Of a stretch of DNA of 6,372 nt, positions 5,536 through 6,372 are shown piece by piece. The position numbers were made by a program, and so were the translations under genes. The DNA comes from Treponema sp. (GTDB taxonomy: Bacteria; Spirochaetota; Spirochaetia; Treponematales; Treponemataceae), in the NCBI GenBank assembly GCA_016282455.1, contig JAEEKM010000130.1, positions 1-6,372 of the forward strand, written 5' to 3'. Below the pieces are notes generated by a model that saw only the letters and a program-made list of their open reading frames with translations, made no database searches and had not been told where the DNA came from. The stretch's first letter is position 1, and the number at the start of each line of letters is the position of its first letter.

Positions 5536-6372
5536 CTACTCCTCATCCCAAAGAATAATTTCCGGCGGTGTAGTGTCGGGAAGTCCAAGATCAAGTCTTG
5601 CTCCTGCAGAAACTGCATGTATTCCGTTGTGAAGGTTCTGCCATGCAAAAGATGGAATCATCTCGCTCTGTTCCCAGTCAGCATTTTTTGCAGAAATACG
5701 GCTTGAGTTAATTGCAAACTTAACTGTAAGACCTACGCTTGGAATGTTAAGGGCATTTGCTCCGCCTGCAACAATTTCGCGAATGTTTGCCTGCCATGCA
5801 AGGTTGAGCTGAACCATGCCTGCAAAGGTAACGGCAAAGGCTGTGTCAAAAACCATGTTCTGGAAGAAGGGGAAGGAAAGGTCTGCAGAGAAACCGCCCT
5901 TAAACTTCTGTACGTCAAATAGAATGGAAGAGAAAGAAACTCTTGGTGTGAGAATAGAAGGATATGAAACACCGGCGCTTGTTCCGTCAAGACCAAGTGC
6001 TTCTACATAGGTTGTTCCGACAGGTTTGCCTAAGTTAAGAAGGGAAACTCCCAGTCTGGGGCTTTTAAGGAAACTGATGTTATCAAATTCGTAAAGCATG
6101 CCCAGGTCTGCACCAATGGTAAAGTCAGAAGTACGGCCCATGTAAAAACCTGTGTAAAAGTTCATTCCTATGGTAACGCGCTCCATTACACTCTTGGAAG
6201 CACCAAAGCGGAAATTAAGGGAGTTTGCAAGATCCATGCGGGGGAAGTCTGAAAAAGTTCCCTGAACCACACCGGTTAATACTGTCCACTTTGTAGGAAT
6301 GATTGTTCCAATCTGAAAGGCCTGTCCATAGGCACTGTCTGTGTCGCTTGCACGGTTTGTATCAAACATGCC
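5536..6372 (-). CDS. Outer-membrane beta-barrel protein, FadL/UPF0164-like, 3' part
   Basis: The frame is open to the right edge, giving 278 visible codons ending at TAG 5536-5538. The first ATG (6367-6369) is not followed by a signal peptide, and the codon before it is sense, so the true start is probably outside the window. The protein is a series of amphipathic, aromatic- and glycine-rich beta strands separated by short turns, for example LNFRFGAS, VTIGMNFYTGFYMGR, FTIGADLGMLYEF, PRLGVSLLNLGKPVG and VQLNLAWQA. This pattern is that of an outer-membrane barrel. The NLGKP/LGVSLLNLG wording and overall layout resemble the PorV/UPF0164 FadL-like proteins expanded in treponemes; that family call is from memory. 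The last strand (SAGARLDLGL) is followed by a hydrophilic tail PDTTPPEIILWDEE, which should face the periplasm. It is first gene of a coupled pair with the Ig/OmpA protein, 5 nt away. Confidence 0.75.
   Translation of the reverse strand, partial: GMFDTNRASDTDSAYGQAFQIGTIIPTKWTVLTGVVQGTFSDFPRMDLANSLNFRFGASKSVMERVTIGMNFYTGFYMGRTSDFTIGADLGMLYEFDNISFLKSPRLGVSLLNLGKPVGTTYVEALGLDGTSAGVSYPSILTPRVSFSSILFDVQKFKGGFSADLSFPFFQNMVFDTAFAVTFAGMVQLNLAWQANIREIVAGGANALNIPSVGLTVKFAINSSRISAKNADWEQSEMIPSFAWQNLHNGIHAVSAGARLDLGLPDTTPPEIILWDEE
5539..5544 (-). promoter_or_regulatory. Ribosome binding site of the Ig/OmpA gene inside the end of the barrel gene
   Basis: GAGGAG is formed by the last two Glu codons of the upstream barrel gene, directly before its TAG stop (5536-5538), and lies 8 nt from the ATG at 5530. 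Ribosomes finishing the barrel therefore release on top of the next initiation site, which implies translational coupling. It also decides the start codon: the in-frame Met5 has only an A run before it. Confidence 0.85.

Noticed and set aside
6367..6369. ATG as the true start of the barrel gene
   Set aside because: An exported barrel needs a signal peptide and none follows this Met; the frame continues open to the window edge.

Overview
The window looks like a piece of a spirochete chromosome, most likely a Treponema. The case rests on gene content: an outer-membrane barrel of FadL/UPF0164-like character sits directly upstream of a very long secreted protein made of FlgD-type Ig-like repeats and ending in an OmpA peptidoglycan-binding domain whose site reads GHANP. 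I associate this combination and that GHANP form with treponemes. This assignment is inference; no rRNA or other taxonomic marker is present.

Layout. (1) 1-192, + strand: the last 63 codons of a sodium/glutamate symporter (GltS family). (2) 193-276: a short convergent intergenic stretch made almost entirely of inverted repeats and A/T runs, probably a terminator region for both flanking genes. (3) 277-2214, - strand: a complete Uup-type ABC-F ATPase. (4) 2215-2326: an intergenic region holding a clear rho-independent terminator for the gene upstream, then a weak promoter and an 8-bp inverted repeat before the ABC-F start. (5) 2327-5530, - strand: a complete 1067-residue exported protein with a signal peptide, eight Ig-like repeats and an OmpA-like C-terminus. 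(6) 5536-6372, - strand: the C-terminal part of a beta-barrel outer-membrane protein that runs off the right edge.

The barrel and repeat-protein genes form a tight operon. They are 5 nt apart, and the Shine-Dalgarno sequence of the second gene is made from the last two sense codons of the first. The likely joint role is envelope architecture: a barrel in the outer membrane with a short periplasmic tail, and a long periplasmic rod whose C-terminal domain binds peptidoglycan. The barrel ends in a TPPEI linker like those found between Ig repeats of its partner. The partner begins, right after its signal peptide, with the SPNxDG motif that normally follows such a linker. This split repeat boundary is the most interesting feature of the window. 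The ABC-F gene appears to be a separate transcription unit, as is the convergent symporter gene.
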